Part shown: positions 28,820 through 36,456 of the stretch, one piece after another | Position numbering within the stretch: position 1 is the first letter of the stretch | Layout: the number at the start of each line of letters is the position of its first letter | Notes under the pieces: generated by a model | Databases searched by the model: none | Told to the model about the DNA's origin: nothing | What the model saw: only the letters and a program-made list of their open reading frames with translations | Program-made: the position numbers and the translations under genes | DNA from: Enterobacter mori | Lineage (GTDB): Bacteria; Pseudomonadota; Gammaproteobacteria; Enterobacterales; Enterobacteriaceae | Assembly: GCF_025244905.1 (NCBI RefSeq) | Contig: NZ_CP104285.1 | Coordinates: 1,922,001 to 1,986,000 of the forward strand | Length of the DNA stretch: 64,000 bases | Direction: 5' to 3'

Positions 28820-30037
28820 ATGCAAATTCATAAGACCATCAAACCGATTTTTGTGAGCAAATTCCAGTGTGTCGGGCCAGCGTGCCTGATGTCCTGTTGC
28901 CGTGGTTGGCAAATTTCCATTGATAAGAAAACGCATGGAAAATACATCTCCTCAACGCATTCGGACATTTCTCGTCTTGCAAAAGCGAACCTCATTCCGC
29001 TGCGCAAAGGGAAAAATAGCTATTCCAGGGTGAAGCTGGATGAGAAGGGCGACTGCCCCTTTATCGACGAAAATAAACTCTGTCTGATACACCGTGAATT
29101 AGGGGAAAGCGCGCTGTCCCACACCTGTAGCACCTATCCGCGAGGTTCAACCCGCTACGAAGATGAAACCCGGCACACGATGACGCTCTCCTGTCCTGAA
29201 GTGGTTCGGTTGGTGCTCTTCGACCCGGATGCCATGCTGCTTCAGGAGCAGGAAACGCTACGGCCAGTCTACAAAACCAACCTCATCGGACGTCGTCAGT
29301 CTATGGCTGACGTTACTCAGGTCATCCATCTTTTTGCCTGGAACTTAATTCAGTCTCCGTCGATTAACGTTGAAGAGAACCTGATGGCGCTGGCGCAGTT
29401 TATTTTATGCCTGCAGCACGTAAATTTCGATTTGCATAATAAATTTGAGCAGGTTGAAGATTATTATGAAATGCTGATGGCTGAACTGAAAAATGGCCAT
29501 TCTCTCTTACAGGCCAATAATATTGGTCAATCAAATGCGATGAAGTATCTTGCCTTGTCCGTTATGGGGACGAATGTTGCACGTTTTTCCGCGAGAGAAG
29601 AGACCATCCTCAACGGGCATAAAGCTATTGCAGACTATCTGGATTTCGCTAATCATCATGACACAGTGGAACTGGATAAAAAATTTGCTGACCTCAATCT
29701 GCAGTGGCACAGATTATGCGAGAACAGCTGCTTGTCCGAACCGCACGTCTTACGTAATTACTTGTTATATAAACTGTATAGCAGCTACTTCCCGGGCAAC
29801 AGCGTCGATACTATTTTGCGTCAGTTTTATCGCATTGTTCTGGATTTCTATTATCTGAAAGTATTCCTCAGTGTGAAATCGATGCAGGAAACGATCGACC
29901 AGCAGGTGGTAATGAAAACCATCGCAGGCTTTTCGGAAAAGACGATGCATAACCAGAGCATTGATGCACGACTCGATTTTGCGATTGATAAAATTAACGG
30001 TGGGGATGATTTGTCCTGCCTGCTGCTGATTGGTTAA
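28820..30037 (+). CDS. fliB: FliB-type protein lysine N-methylase
   Basis: A 405-residue protein resembling Salmonella FliB, which methylates lysines of flagellin. The cysteine-rich N-terminal part is clear: CVGPACLMSCCRGWQISIDK, then CPFIDENKLCLIH and LSHTCSTYPRG, a set able to bind an Fe-S cluster. It sits 104 bases downstream of the LuxR-type gene, next to fimbrial rather than flagellar genes; no fliC is in the window. The target might be flagellin made elsewhere or a fimbrial subunit; the sequence does not decide. A convergent fdhF-like gene follows. Confidence 0.82.
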   Translation: MQIHKTIKPIFVSKFQCVGPACLMSCCRGWQISIDKKTHGKYISSTHSDISRLAKANLIPLRKGKNSYSRVKLDEKGDCPFIDENKLCLIHRELGESALSHTCSTYPRGSTRYEDETRHTMTLSCPEVVRLVLFDPDAMLLQEQETLRPVYKTNLIGRRQSMADVTQVIHLFAWNLIQSPSINVEENLMALAQFILCLQHVNFDLHNKFEQVEDYYEMLMAELKNGHSLLQANNIGQSNAMKYLALSVMGTNVARFSAREETILNGHKAIADYLDFANHHDTVELDKKFADLNLQWHRLCENSCLSEPHVLRNYLLYKLYSSYFPGNSVDTILRQFYRIVLDFYYLKVFLSVKSMQETIDQQVVMKTIAGFSEKTMHNQSIDARLDFAIDKINGGDDLSCLLLIG

Positions 30038-30051
30038 ACGATCCGTGGTAA

Positions 30052-30076
30052 GAGGCTCGCGGTGCGAGCCTCATTT
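30052..30076. terminator. Hairpin between convergent fliB and fdhF-like genes
   Basis: GAGGCTCGC (30052-30060) pairs perfectly with GCGAGCCTC (30064-30072) around GGT. Only a short ATTT follows on the plus strand, so efficiency may be modest. Confidence 0.65.
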
Positions 30077-30078
30077 CC

Positions 30079-32229
30079 TCAAACGTTTACCGCACTGATT
30101 AACCGCGACTTCATGGACTGGTAGGCCGACGCCGCAAAGTCCTCGGCCCAGCGCTGATCCTCAATCGCCTCCAGCTGCACCGCACAATACTTCGTTTCCG
30201 GCGTTTTGGAGACAGGGTCGAGGTTATCCTGGGTCAGCTCGTTGCAGGCGCCAATCCACCATTGATAGGTCATGTAGACGGCTCCGGCGTTGATGCGTTC
30301 GCTGATGCTGGCGCGGGTTATCACTTTACCCCGGCGTGAACGTACCCAGACCAGTTGGCCGTCTGCGATTCCCAGGTTATGGGCATCAGCAGGGTTCATC
30401 TGGACGCGTCCAGGCTCGTCGGCCAGGCTTTGCAGCGCCGCGCAGTTTCCGGTCATGGAGCGACAGGAGTAGTGCCCCACCTCGCGTACCGTACACAGCA
30501 CCAGCGGGTAATCCTCATCCGGGGTTTCCGCTGGCGCGCGCCAGGCGGCGGCAAAAAGTTGCCCTTTGCCCGTTGGGGTGTCGAACTGATTGTCCTTGTA
30601 CAGGTAGGGCGTACCGGGGTGATCGAGCGTCGGGCACGGCCACTGAACATGGCCCATCTCGCCCATTTTTGCGTAGGTCACGCCGTAGAACAGCGGGCAC
30701 AGTTCGCGCATTTCGTCCCAGATCTGCTGGTTGTCGTCGTAATGCATCGGGTAGCCCATCTCTGTCGCCAGCAGGCTGATGATCTCCCAGTCGCGCTTGA
30801 CGTTGCCGCGGGCCTCAATGGCTTTCCCGAAACGCTGGAAGCCGCGATCGGCGCAGGTAAAGACGCCGCCGTGTTCACCCCATGACGTGGCCGGTAACAG
30901 CACGTCCGCCACTTCCGCCGTTTTGGTCATAAAGATGTCCTGAACCACCACAAAATCGAGCGCGTCGAAACCGCGACGGACCAGACCGAGATCGGCTTCT
31001 GTCTGAAGCGGATCTTCCCCCATGATGTAATACGCTTTGACTTTACCTTCCAGCGCAAGATGCGGCACTTCGGTGATGCGCGTCCCGACGCGATCGTCCA
31101 TTCTTTTGACGTCTATCTTCCATGCGTCGGCAAATTTCTGTCTGACCGCCGGGTCCGTTACCTTCTGATAGCCGGGGAACATATTGGGTAGAACGCCCAT
31201 ATCACATGCGCCCTGAACGTTGTTTTGCCCACGCACCGGGCCAACGCCGACGGCCGGGCGGCCCAGGTTACCCGTCAGCAGCGCCAGGCTGGAAAGGCCT
31301 TTCACCACGTCGACCGCCTGACCAAACTGGGTAACACCCATCCCCCACATTACCGTCGCTGACGGTGCCGCCGCGAACGTGCGCATTGCCTGACGCACAT
31401 CGCGCGCGGGGATGCCCGTCAGATGTTCCACGCGCTCTGGCGCGTAATCTTTGACGATCTGACGGTACGCCTCAAGCCCTTCCGTAAAACGTGCGACGTA
31501 GTTTTTATCGTACAGCTCCTCTTCCAGCAGCACATACCCAAAGGCATTCACCAGCGCCATGTTACTGCCGTTTTTCAGCTGAAGATGCTGATCGGCAATG
31601 CGAGCCGTTTCGATGCGACGCGGATCGCAGACGATGATCTTTGCGCCATTCTCACGCGCTTTCAGCACGCGTCGGGCGACGATAGGGTGAGAGTCTGCGC
31701 AGTTATAGCCGAACACCAGCAGGCATTTTGAGTTTTCAATATCGTTGATTGCGTTACTCATGGCGCCGTTACCGAGCGTCTCCTGCAAACCAGCAACAGA
31801 AGGGCCATGGCAGACGCGCGCACAGCAATCGACGTTGTTGGTATTTAGCACGGCACGGGCGAATTTCTGCATGACATAGTTGGTCTCATTACCCGTTCCT
31901 CGCGAGGAGCCGGTGGTCATGATTGACCGTGGGCCGAACTGTTCTTTGATGCTCTTGAGCCTGTGGGCGGTATAGCGAATGGCCTCTTCCCAGGTGACGG
32001 GGGTAAACGCCTCTCCTTTGTTGTAGCGGATCATGGGCTGCGTCAGACGGGGGGTGAGCAGGCGGGTGTCGTTAAGGAAATCCCAGCCGTAGAATCCTTT
32101 CAGGCAAAGCGTGCCCTGATTGGTGACGCCGTCTGCTGCTTCGGCTCGGATAATACGGTTATTTTCAACGACGAGGTTAAGTTTGCAGCCTGCACCGCAG
32201 TATGGGCAGACGCTGGCGATTTTTTTCAT
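30079..32229 (-). CDS. fdhF: Formate dehydrogenase H-like molybdoenzyme, cysteine form (FdhF paralogue)
   Basis: A 716-residue molybdopterin oxidoreductase very close in length and sequence to E. coli FdhF. The N-terminal 4Fe-4S motif is CPYCGAGC and the glycine-rich pterin motifs are TTGSSRGTGNETNYV and NNVQGACDMG. In E. coli residue 140 is selenocysteine (VDCCARV-Sec-HGPS); here it is Cys140, encoded TGC at 31810-31812. Formate oxidation is therefore likely, at a lower rate. The start at 32229 (MKKIASVCPYC) matches E. coli; the 10 extra codons upstream are doubtful. No hydrogenase genes are in the window. A candidate sigma-54 promoter lies upstream. Confidence 0.88.
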   Translation of the reverse strand: MKKIASVCPYCGAGCKLNLVVENNRIIRAEAADGVTNQGTLCLKGFYGWDFLNDTRLLTPRLTQPMIRYNKGEAFTPVTWEEAIRYTAHRLKSIKEQFGPRSIMTTGSSRGTGNETNYVMQKFARAVLNTNNVDCCARVCHGPSVAGLQETLGNGAMSNAINDIENSKCLLVFGYNCADSHPIVARRVLKARENGAKIIVCDPRRIETARIADQHLQLKNGSNMALVNAFGYVLLEEELYDKNYVARFTEGLEAYRQIVKDYAPERVEHLTGIPARDVRQAMRTFAAAPSATVMWGMGVTQFGQAVDVVKGLSSLALLTGNLGRPAVGVGPVRGQNNVQGACDMGVLPNMFPGYQKVTDPAVRQKFADAWKIDVKRMDDRVGTRITEVPHLALEGKVKAYYIMGEDPLQTEADLGLVRRGFDALDFVVVQDIFMTKTAEVADVLLPATSWGEHGGVFTCADRGFQRFGKAIEARGNVKRDWEIISLLATEMGYPMHYDDNQQIWDEMRELCPLFYGVTYAKMGEMGHVQWPCPTLDHPGTPYLYKDNQFDTPTGKGQLFAAAWRAPAETPDEDYPLVLCTVREVGHYSCRSMTGNCAALQSLADEPGRVQMNPADAHNLGIADGQLVWVRSRRGKVITRASISERINAGAVYMTYQWWIGACNELTQDNLDPVSKTPETKYCAVQLEAIEDQRWAEDFAASAYQSMKSRLISAVNV

Positions 32230-32295
32230 CAATAACAGACCTGTTAAGAAATGAAGCAATGTTTAACTGGAAAGCCCAGTCCCTTAGTGGGCCTA

Positions 32296-32311
32296 AGCAG
32301 GATCCATGCCA
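32296..32311 (-). promoter_or_regulatory. Candidate sigma-54 (-24/-12) promoter of the fdhF-like gene
   Basis: The minus strand reads TGGCATGGATCCTGCT, close to TGGCAC-N5-TTGCW, with the GG and GC doublets at the correct 12-base spacing. It ends about 66 bases before the ATG. E. coli fdhF is known to use sigma-54 with FhlA, so the match makes biological sense. Confidence 0.6.
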
Positions 32312-32352
32312 CATTTTTTGTGCTTGATTTACAGGATGTTATGGACGAAGGG

Positions 32353-32394
32353 CGTGTCATCGTCAGGCTGTTCGTCAGAATTGACGATGACACG
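32353..32394. repeat. Perfect 13-bp inverted repeat upstream of the fdhF-like gene
   Basis: CGTGTCATCGTCA (32353-32365) and TGACGATGACACG (32382-32394) flank a 16-base spacer that carries another TCGTCAG. It lies 42-98 bases upstream of the putative -24 element, an enhancer-like place, and 24 bases behind ariR. It is followed by TTCGCTTTTTT on the plus strand, where no gene ends. Confidence 0.65.
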
Positions 32395-32417
32395 TTCGCT
32401 TTTTTGTGGGGAGGGGG

Positions 32418-32696
32418 TTAAAGATCGTCCATGGTATAGCCGACGACGATTTCCAGCGTCTTGCGGATCACATCCGCCTGAACGACATCGTCAGTGGCTT
32501 CCAGCGTCTGGATCAGCCAGAGGATAATGGCCTTATTGGTCAGATGCCCTTCAGAGGCAAGGACACAGCGTACTGCAGTAGAAAAAACAGCGGACTCTTC
32601 AGCAAAACGTTCGCCTGCATGACGGAAGTACTCCGATAACGCACTGTCTAAAAAAGCAGAGTGAAACTCGGGTTGAAGCTGAATATTTTGTCTCAT
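32418..32696 (-). CDS. ariR: Biofilm/acid-resistance connector protein AriR (YmgB)
   Basis: A 92-residue protein matching the E. coli AriR/YmgB pattern: EESAVFSTAVRCVLASEG, then NKAIILWLIQTLEAT and DVIRKTLEIVVGYTMDDL. AriR is a small helical dimer; the YcgZ/YmgA/AriR proteins act through the Rcs phosphorelay to lower curli and raise colanic acid. It is the third gene of the ycgZ-ymgA-ariR set, 29 bases after ymgA, with GGTGAG before the ATG. Confidence 0.86.
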   Translation of the reverse strand: MRQNIQLQPEFHSAFLDSALSEYFRHAGERFAEESAVFSTAVRCVLASEGHLTNKAIILWLIQTLEATDDVVQADVIRKTLEIVVGYTMDDL

Positions 32697-32725
32697 TTGT
32701 TCTCACCGTAGCTGTATGGTTGTAG

Positions 32726-33046
32726 TCAATGTATCTTCTTTGGATCGGACGGTTTTCCATCACCAAATAACGGCACTACATTGTCTCGACTCTCTCTGAG
32801 AGATCCCTCTCTTTTTGGTCGTCCGTGTGCGGTTCTGCGACGTTTTAAGGCGAGGTCATTTGAACCGATTTCGGCAATCACCCTCGCAAGTGTCTCCCGC
32901 CGCTGGGGATCCTTTTCATGTGCTTTCATATTGCGCAGACGCTGGATGAGACCTTCGGTTGTGACTGGGCCACGCTCTCTCAGAAGAGAAAGAACGGCTT
33001 CACCGATTAGCTGGTCGATCAGGCGATCTGCGTCACTACTGTTCAT
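32726..33046 (-). CDS. ymgA: Small connector protein YmgA
   Basis: A 106-residue, mostly helical protein (IDQLIGEAVLSLLRERGPVT, LIQRLRNMKAHEKDPQRRET) with a basic, probably unstructured tail ending KKIH, as in E. coli YmgA. In E. coli, blue light, cold and BluR control the operon, which acts on the Rcs system. I start it at 33046 (MNSSDADRL), 4 bases behind the ycgZ stop; the frame is open further but would enter ycgZ. Confidence 0.78.
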   Translation of the reverse strand: MNSSDADRLIDQLIGEAVLSLLRERGPVTTEGLIQRLRNMKAHEKDPQRRETLARVIAEIGSNDLALKRRRTAHGRPKREGSLRESRDNVVPLFGDGKPSDPKKIH

Positions 33047-33050
33047 CACG

Positions 33051-33290
33051 TTACCGTTCGAAAAGCAGTCCAAGCAGCATGTGATAATGCTGTTCCTCTT
33101 CCGGGCCTTGGGCCCGTTCGAGGCGACTTAAAAGTTTGGTGCAGAGCGATTTGCGATTGAGATGTCGCCCGTCGCTAAGAATTTCAACAACCACCTGACC
33201 CAGCGTCTCCTGCTGAGTAGGTAGCGCGGCTTTCTCGAAGTACTGCGCGATTGCTGCTGCTGAATCTGCGACGTAACCGTTCTGGTTCAT
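33051..33290 (-). CDS. ycgZ: Small connector protein YcgZ
   Basis: A 79-residue protein closely resembling E. coli YcgZ (ALPTQQETLGQVVVEILSDG, KSLCTKLLSRLE, EEEQHYHMLLGLLFE). It is the first gene of the small-protein operon and lies directly behind a promoter region with a perfect TGTACA-containing palindrome. The ATG at 33290 follows GGAG at 6 bases; an upstream in-frame ATG at 33362 lies within the promoter. Confidence 0.88.
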   Translation of the reverse strand: MNQNGYVADSAAAIAQYFEKAALPTQQETLGQVVVEILSDGRHLNRKSLCTKLLSRLERAQGPEEEQHYHMLLGLLFER

Positions 33291-33631
33291 GTTTCGCTCC
33301 TGTAAATATCCGTAATCAGTAACGTTACAATTAAGGTATACACTTTTTTCAAATCTGTACATTCAAAATGTACAGATTTTTAAATTTTTCTTGATATATT
33401 TTATAATTTTTATAAATATCAGTTGGTTGAAAGTGTGTCATTTAACGTTATCGTTGCAGAATATATTGTACAATCTCGATTGTGCTCAGAGAGTTGTACA
33501 ACACCAAAACCAGGCTTTGTAAATACGCTAAATCATTGACGTGTAAATTATTTGTTAAGTAATGAATGTGCTATAACAACACTCTACCCACGATCTTTTC
33601 GTGGCCGAACCTCTAAACCCCCAGGAATAGC
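33291..33631. promoter_or_regulatory. Divergent ycgZ/bluF control region with TGTACA palindromes (341 bases)
   Basis: A very A+T-rich stretch without coding sequence. It has the 13-bp-arm palindrome at 33351-33379 and two 10-bp palindromes, ATTGTACAAT (33465-33474) and GTTGTACAAC (33493-33502), centred 28 bases apart. A likely ycgZ -10 box TATACC reads on the minus strand at 33335-33340, with TTGAAT 20 bases upstream, a long spacer of the kind seen in MerR-regulated promoters. Confidence 0.65.
33351..33379. promoter_or_regulatory. Perfect palindrome with two TGTACA cores, probable BluR operator of ycgZ
   Basis: AAATCTGTACATT (33351-33363) and AATGTACAGATTT (33367-33379) are exact complements around CAA. 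It covers the presumed -35 region of ycgZ, so a bound MerR-type repressor such as BluR would block transcription. The assignment to BluR is inference from context. Confidence 0.6.
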
Positions 33632-34852
33632 ATGCTAACAACCATCATTTACCGCAGTCATATCTGCGAGGACGTTCCGGTGAAAGCGCTGGAAGAAATG
33701 GTAGCTGCTGCAAATCGTAAAAATCGGCACTCCGATGTCACGGGGATCTTGCTGTTTAACGGCACACATTTTTTCCAGCTACTTGAAGGGCCTGTTGATA
33801 ATGTGACGGCCATCTATCAGCAAATTTGCCGTGACCCACGACATCATAATGTGGTGGAACTCATGTGCGATCACGGTCCCTCACGACGCTTTGGCAATGT
33901 GGGCATGGAGCTTTTCGATTTGCGTCAATTTGATACAGACGAAGTGCTCCAGCAGGTGCTTGATAAAGGGACGACGAAGTACCGGTTGACGTATAACGAC
34001 CGTGCCTTGCAGTTTTTCCGCACCTTTGTTGAGGCCACAGAAAAAGCCAACTACTTTGAACTGCCTCCGGCGAACAGCTGGGAATTTATTCCCGAAGAGA
34101 CCCCTTTATCCGCGCAGGCAGAGGTTGTGGCAAAAGGTGCAGATTGCAGCTTTGCATTTCAACCTATCGTCGATCCTTTTATGCAGCAGATTGTCTCCTG
34201 GGAAGCGCTGATTCGTACGCCTGAAGGGGATTCACCTGCGGCCTATTTTCAGACTCTGCCGCGAGACGCGCTTTATGACGCCGATCTGAAGAGCAAGCAG
34301 GTTGCGCTGTCGATGGCCAGCGCGCTGGGGCTACACACCCAAACGCTGTCCCTCAATCTGCTGCCGATGACGCTGGTTAACGTGCCAAACGCTGTTGATT
34401 TCCTGCTTACGGCCATTGAAGCGAGTGGTTTTGTGCCGGAACAGATCGTTGTCGAATTCACGGAGAGTGAAGCGATCTCCCGCTTTGACGAATTTACACA
34501 TTCAGTCAGGCAGTTAAAGAGCGCGGGTATCAGCGTGACGATCGATCACTTTGGCGCAGGGTTTGCCGGACTGCAGTTGCTGGCGCAGTTCCAGCCGGAC
34601 AGAATCAAGATTAATCGGGATTTGATCGCCAACGTGCACAAAAGCGGCCCGCGCCAGGCGATTGTACAAGCCATCATCAAATGCTGCACGTCCCTGGAAA
34701 TACAGTTCTGCGCGGTGGGGGTAGAGCTGGCCGAGGAGTGGATGTGGCTGGAATCCGCCGGGATTTCGCAGTTTCAGGGACATCTGTTCGCCAGCCCGCG
34801 TATGGGCGGGATCCCGGCTGTTGCCTGGCCTGAGAAAAAGAACGATTTCTAA
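33632..34852 (+). CDS. bluF: Blue-light sensor BluF (YcgF): BLUF domain plus degenerate EAL domain
   Basis: A 406-residue cytoplasmic photoreceptor. The N-terminal BLUF domain has the flavin-contacting Tyr7, Asn31 and Gln49. The C-terminal EAL-like domain (residues about 170-395) keeps EAL in WEALIRT but has DHFGAGFAGL where active phosphodiesterases have DDFG-GYSSL, so c-di-GMP cleavage is not expected. E. coli BluF binds BluR under blue light and removes it from DNA. The two genes are neighbours here too, next to the target operon ycgZ-ymgA-ariR. Confidence 0.93.
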   Translation: MLTTIIYRSHICEDVPVKALEEMVAAANRKNRHSDVTGILLFNGTHFFQLLEGPVDNVTAIYQQICRDPRHHNVVELMCDHGPSRRFGNVGMELFDLRQFDTDEVLQQVLDKGTTKYRLTYNDRALQFFRTFVEATEKANYFELPPANSWEFIPEETPLSAQAEVVAKGADCSFAFQPIVDPFMQQIVSWEALIRTPEGDSPAAYFQTLPRDALYDADLKSKQVALSMASALGLHTQTLSLNLLPMTLVNVPNAVDFLLTAIEASGFVPEQIVVEFTESEAISRFDEFTHSVRQLKSAGISVTIDHFGAGFAGLQLLAQFQPDRIKINRDLIANVHKSGPRQAIVQAIIKCCTSLEIQFCAVGVELAEEWMWLESAGISQFQGHLFASPRMGGIPAVAWPEKKNDF

Positions 34853-34856
34853 AACC

Positions 34857-34986
34857 TGTACATGACCCTCGAGAGTTAACTGTACGAATAGATAAATTTG
34901 GACAACAATAGATTAACGAGTGAAAGGATTTGACACCTTTCACTTGTTCATAATGGGGAGTTGGTTATACAAATGCGTTGTACAAT
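34857..34986. promoter_or_regulatory. bluF-bluR intergenic TGTACA sites
   Basis: TGTACA (34857-34862), TGTACG (34881-34886) and TTGTACAA (34978-34985) lie between bluF and bluR. They repeat the core of the palindromes in the ycgZ promoter, which suggests that BluR controls its own gene. Most of the bases between are A+T rich. Confidence 0.5.
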
Positions 34987-35037
34987 CTGATAAGGTTGGT
35001 GCGGTTAGGTATGGAAGTTTTGAGCGTGAGGGAGTTA

Positions 35038-35766
35038 ATGGCCTATTACAGTATCGGCGAAGTCGCCGAACGATGCGGTATCAACCCCGTTACGCTGCGT
35101 GCCTGGCAACGCCGTTATGGTTTGTTGAAGCCGCAACGCAGCGAAGGGGGCCATCGTCAGTTTGACGATGAGGATATCCTGCGTATCGAAGAGATCAAGC
35201 GCCTGATGAAAACCGGCGTCTCGGTCGGGAAAGTCAAAGCGTTACTGGAAAATAAAGAAGAGCTGACGCAGGGTAACTGGGTCTCTTTCCAGGAAGAGAT
35301 GATGACGGTTCTGCGTTACGCCAGTCCGGGTAAACTGCGCGCCAAAATCGGCGAGTTCCGCCGCGATCATGCGATGGATGCGCTGATTGATAACATTATT
35401 TCTCCGGTCCGACAGCGAATGAACCAGGACCAAAATACCGTGCGTCACATGGCGAGTCTGTTTGACGGCGTACTGATCGAATTCGCGGTTGCAAGCCTCG
35501 CGGAATCCCGCAAGAAAGCCGGTAAAGACGCGCTTCTGATCGGCTGGGAATGCGATGACCGAACGCATCTTTGGCTTGAAGCCGCGCGTTTGGCACAGAA
35601 GGGCTGGCATATTGACGTGCTGGCTGAACCCATTGATTCGCCACGTCCTGAACTGTTTCCCGGGCAAAAAATCTTTGTCTGGACGGGGAAATCCCCCACG
35701 CCTCGCCAGCAGGAACAGCTCGATCACTGGCGTGAGCAGGGTTTTGCTGTTTCATTTCACCACTGA
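35038..35766 (+). CDS. bluR: MerR-like repressor BluR (YcgE)
   Basis: A 242-residue regulator with an N-terminal MerR winged-helix domain ([40 protein letters not shown]) and a C-terminal cobalamin-binding-like domain of the MlrA/CarH type, here lacking an obvious DxHxxG cobalamin motif. BluR represses ycgZ-ymgA-ariR in E. coli and is released by light-activated BluF. The ATG at 35038 follows GAGGGAG and matches the E. coli start; the open frame extends upstream but without family similarity. Confidence 0.9.
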   Translation: MAYYSIGEVAERCGINPVTLRAWQRRYGLLKPQRSEGGHRQFDDEDILRIEEIKRLMKTGVSVGKVKALLENKEELTQGNWVSFQEEMMTVLRYASPGKLRAKIGEFRRDHAMDALIDNIISPVRQRMNQDQNTVRHMASLFDGVLIEFAVASLAESRKKAGKDALLIGWECDDRTHLWLEAARLAQKGWHIDVLAEPIDSPRPELFPGQKIFVWTGKSPTPRQQEQLDHWREQGFAVSFHH

Positions 35767-35773
35767 TTGTAAG

Positions 35774-35793
35774 AGGCCTTGAGGGCCTTTTTT
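35774..35793 (+). terminator. Terminator after bluR
   Basis: AGGCC (35774-35778), loop TTGAG, GGCCT, then seven T with one G. It begins 7 bases after the bluR stop. Confidence 0.75.
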
Positions 35794-36016
35794 GTTTTTT
35801 GTTACTTCCTGTGCAAAAACTATCTCAAAAATAGGCATTTCCGATGCATATTTTATTTTTCTCCTCTTCGCCACAACTGCCGCGACGAAATGCACTATTA
35901 ATCAATGCATTGAACAATTAAATCCATCCTGCCTGCATCCTTCCACAGGGTCTATGCTTAATAAAAGTCACCAAAAAGGGCGGTTTAGCCGGATGCCCCT
36001 ACTGACAAGGGGTTGA

Positions 36017-36035
36017 AGTGATAATCGTTATCACT
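36017..36035. promoter_or_regulatory. Fur box of the suf operon
   Basis: AGTGATAATCGTTATCACT has 8-bp complementary arms around TCG and matches the GATAAT/ATTATC core of Fur boxes. It lies 45 bases upstream of sufA, where Fur represses E. coli suf. Confidence 0.85.
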
Positions 36036-36079
36036 AACATGGTGTTATGCCCTGATGGCTATTCAGATGAGGTGGACCT

Positions 36080-36448
36080 ATGGAACTGCATTCAGAAACC
36101 TTTAATCCGGCCGATTTTGCCTGGCGCGGTTTAACGCTCACGCCAGCGGCGGCGGCACATATTCACGAGCTGGTGGCGAAAAAGCCTGAGATCCTCGGCG
36201 TGCGTTTAGGCGTCAAACAGACAGGATGCGCAGGTTTCGGTTACGTGCTTGATACCGTCACCGAACCCGACAAAGATGACCTGGTCTTCGAAACCGACGG
36301 CGCGAAACTGTTCGTTGCGCTGCAGGCGATGCCCTTTATCGACGGCACCGAAGTGGACTACGTCCGCGAAGGCTTAAACCAGTTATTCAAATTTCATAAC
36401 CCGAAAGCCCAGAACGAATGCGGCTGCGGCGAAAGCTTTGGGGTATAG
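36080..36448 (+). CDS. sufA: Fe-S cluster assembly A-type carrier SufA
   Basis: A 122-residue A-type carrier with the three conserved cysteines (TGCAGFGY and the C-terminal ECGCG). It receives Fe-S clusters from SufBC2D and passes them to target proteins. First gene of sufABCDSE, with GAGGTGG before the ATG and 8 bases before sufB. Confidence 0.96.
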   Translation: MELHSETFNPADFAWRGLTLTPAAAAHIHELVAKKPEILGVRLGVKQTGCAGFGYVLDTVTEPDKDDLVFETDGAKLFVALQAMPFIDGTEVDYVREGLNQLFKFHNPKAQNECGCGESFGV

Positions 36449-36456
36449 GCGGTACT

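Larger units (their letters stand above)
35767..36079 (+). promoter_or_regulatory. suf operon promoter region (313 bases)
   Basis: After the bluR terminator the region is A+T rich and then carries the Fur box at 36017-36035 close to sufA. In E. coli this segment also binds OxyR, IHF and IscR; I could not place those sites with confidence. No coding sequence is supported: short open frames here have no ribosome site or family likeness. Confidence 0.5.

Noticed and set aside
31810..31812. Selenocysteine codon in the fdhF-like gene
   Set aside because: The codon is TGC, not TGA; no in-frame TGA occurs and no SECIS-type hairpin is needed.
35792..36016. Small open frame between bluR and suf
   Set aside because: Starts inside the terminator T-run, has no ribosome site, and occupies the suf promoter region.
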